From positions 1 to 7,514 of the forward strand of contig JAGRJX010000216.1 in assembly GCA_020442545.1 (NCBI GenBank): a DNA stretch of 7,514 nt, in the 5' to 3' direction. Below the pieces are notes generated by a model. The model was given only the letters and a program-made list of their open reading frames with translations, was not told the origin of the DNA and ran no database searches. The position numbers were made by a program, and so were the translations under genes. Numbering within the stretch: position 1 is the stretch's first letter; every line of letters begins with the position of its first letter. Source of the DNA: Lysobacterales bacterium. GTDB lineage: Bacteria > Pseudomonadota > Gammaproteobacteria > Xanthomonadales > Xanthomonadaceae. This document shows, piece by piece, positions 7,160-7,514 of this stretch.

Positions 7160-7218
7160 GATCGGCTCAAACCGCGTAGCGGTGGAGCCGACGCGATTCC
7201 GGAAGCTGTCGGTTCCGC
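7160..7218. repeat. 59-base direct repeat, copy A (REP-like element)
   Basis: This stretch aligns without gaps to 7331-7389, offset 171 bases, with 50 of 59 identical positions counted by eye. It contains an imperfect hairpin at 7162-7191: outer stem TCGGCTC/GAGCCGA, inner stem CCGC/GCGG and loop GTA. Its right end runs into a second hairpin of the same family in opposite orientation (7210-7237). Short intergenic palindromes of this kind resemble REP/BIME elements; the precise family was not identified. Confidence 0.75.
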
Positions 7219-7237
7219 GCCTGCGGCGCTTGAACCG
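7210..7237. repeat. Inverted REP-like hairpin paired with copy A
   Basis: CGGTTC, an unpaired C, GCGCC, loop TGC, GGCGC, TT and GAACCG form a two-part hairpin. Read on the opposite strand it parallels the hairpin of copy A: CGGTTCAA at the start, an inner GC stem with a 3-base loop, and GAACCGA at the end. The two hairpins therefore form a head-to-head pair 18 bases apart, the arrangement seen in bacterial interspersed mosaic elements. Confidence 0.65.
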
Positions 7238-7330
7238 GCCTGCGACATCGCCGACCCGCAAGATCACCCGCCTGCGGCATCAAGGTGGCTGCTGTCTCCA
7301 AAATTTTGCTGCCACGTGCGGTTCCCGGCA

Positions 7331-7389
7331 GGTCGGCTCAAGCCGCGAAGCGGTGGAGCCGACTCAATACCGGGCGCTGTCGGTTCAGC
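7331..7389. repeat. 59-base direct repeat, copy B (REP-like element)
   Basis: This is the second copy of the 59-base unit. Its hairpin at 7332-7363 has an 8-bp outer stem GTCGGCTC/GAGCCGAC, inner stem CCGC/GCGG and loop GAA. Relative to copy A, an A-T pair at the base of the inner stem is replaced by a G-T pair, so pairing is retained. The partner inverted hairpin seen after copy A is reduced here to a short remnant (TTCAG/CTGAA, 7384-7397). Confidence 0.75.
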
Positions 7390-7403
7390 TACCTGAAAGA
7401 CAA

Positions 7404-7436
7404 CGGCGGTGCCGAACAACCCGACCGGCACCGCCG
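7404..7436 (-). terminator. Strong intrinsic terminator of the gene at the right edge
   Basis: An 11-bp perfect stem, CGGCGGTGCCG (7404-7414) and CGGCACCGCCG (7426-7436), encloses an 11-base loop. On the minus strand the stem is followed at once by TTGTCTTT, a T-rich tail. It starts 8 bases after the stop codon of the minus-strand reading at 7445-7514. On the plus strand the tail (CGGTAATTTC) is poorer and there is no upstream gene, so the minus orientation is preferred. It isolates the kinase from transcription coming from the right. Confidence 0.75.
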
Positions 7437-7444
7437 CGGTAATT

Positions 7445-7514
7445 TCACTGGGTACGAGCCGCGAAAGACGGGTATTGCAAACGCTCGAACGTTTGGAACG
7501 CCGCGCCGTGCATC
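7445..7514 (-). CDS. C-terminal end of an unidentified protein (cut by window edge)
   Basis: The minus strand reads 22 sense codons and then TGA (7445-7447), giving the C-terminus MHGAAFQTFERLQYPSFAAR followed by TQ. A 23-codon open frame alone is weak evidence. The support is the strong rho-independent terminator starting 8 bases after the stop and a protein-like composition. The rest of the gene lies past the right edge; the Met at 7511-7513 need not be a start. I do not recognise the family and assign no function. The main alternative is that this is non-coding DNA; a perfect 6-bp dyad (7478-7495) lies within it. Confidence 0.45.
   Translation of the reverse strand, partial: MHGAAFQTFERLQYPSFAARTQ

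Noticed and set aside
5296..7179. Long open frame (627 codons) on the plus strand opposite the kinase
   Set aside because: It lies fully antisense to a gene with clear domains and intact motifs. Its translation is rich in Arg, Gln, His and Pro with no recognisable domain, typical of the frame opposite GC-rich third positions.
7075..7248. 58-residue N-terminal extension of the kinase from the ATG at 7246-7248
   Set aside because: It would place coding sequence across two REP-like hairpins, has no ribosome binding site, and would put 70 residues before the signal-peptide core. The ATG at 7072-7074 has GGGGAG at good distance.
7478..7495. Perfect dyad CAAACG, 6 bases, CGTTTG as a possible operator
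   Set aside because: It falls inside the inferred coding end of the right-edge gene. A 6-bp dyad with a 6-base spacer is expected by chance in a window of this size.

Overview
The window comes from a high-GC gammaproteobacterium, most probably of the order Lysobacterales (Xanthomonadales). This placement is an inference. It rests on the order bamD, then divergent rluD-pgeF-clpB (the same block as in Escherichia coli), on strongly G/C-ending codons, on a large periplasmic-propeller hybrid histidine kinase of a type common in that order, and on REP-like hairpins upstream of the kinase. No sequence search could be run.

Layout, left to right. Positions 1-546 (minus) hold the N-terminal 182 codons of clpB, the disaggregase, preceded by a gap of 113 bases with a good match to a heat-shock (sigma-32) promoter. 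Positions 660-1424 (minus) hold pgeF (yfiH) and 1430-2437 (minus) hold rluD; these two are 5 bases apart and clearly one transcription unit. A 123-base divergent control region (2438-2560) separates rluD from bamD (2561-3391, plus). bamD converges on a very large hybrid sensor histidine kinase (3415-7074, minus) with only 23 bases between the two stop codons. From 7075 to 7444 lies a gene-free stretch with the kinase ribosome binding site, three related REP-like hairpins plus one remnant, and a strong intrinsic terminator. That terminator closes a minus-strand gene whose last 22 codons are visible at 7445-7514.

Functionally, four genes are housekeeping: outer-membrane protein assembly (BamD), 23S rRNA pseudouridylation (RluD), peptidoglycan-precursor or purine nucleoside quality control (PgeF) and protein disaggregation (ClpB). 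The accessory part is the kinase. It has a signal peptide, 14 propeller blades that probably form two seven-bladed periplasmic propellers, a Y_Y_Y domain, one membrane span, HisKA, HATPase and a receiver domain. It has no output domain and no partner regulator in the window, so its phosphorelay partners must be encoded elsewhere. No mobile element, CRISPR array, tRNA or rRNA was seen.
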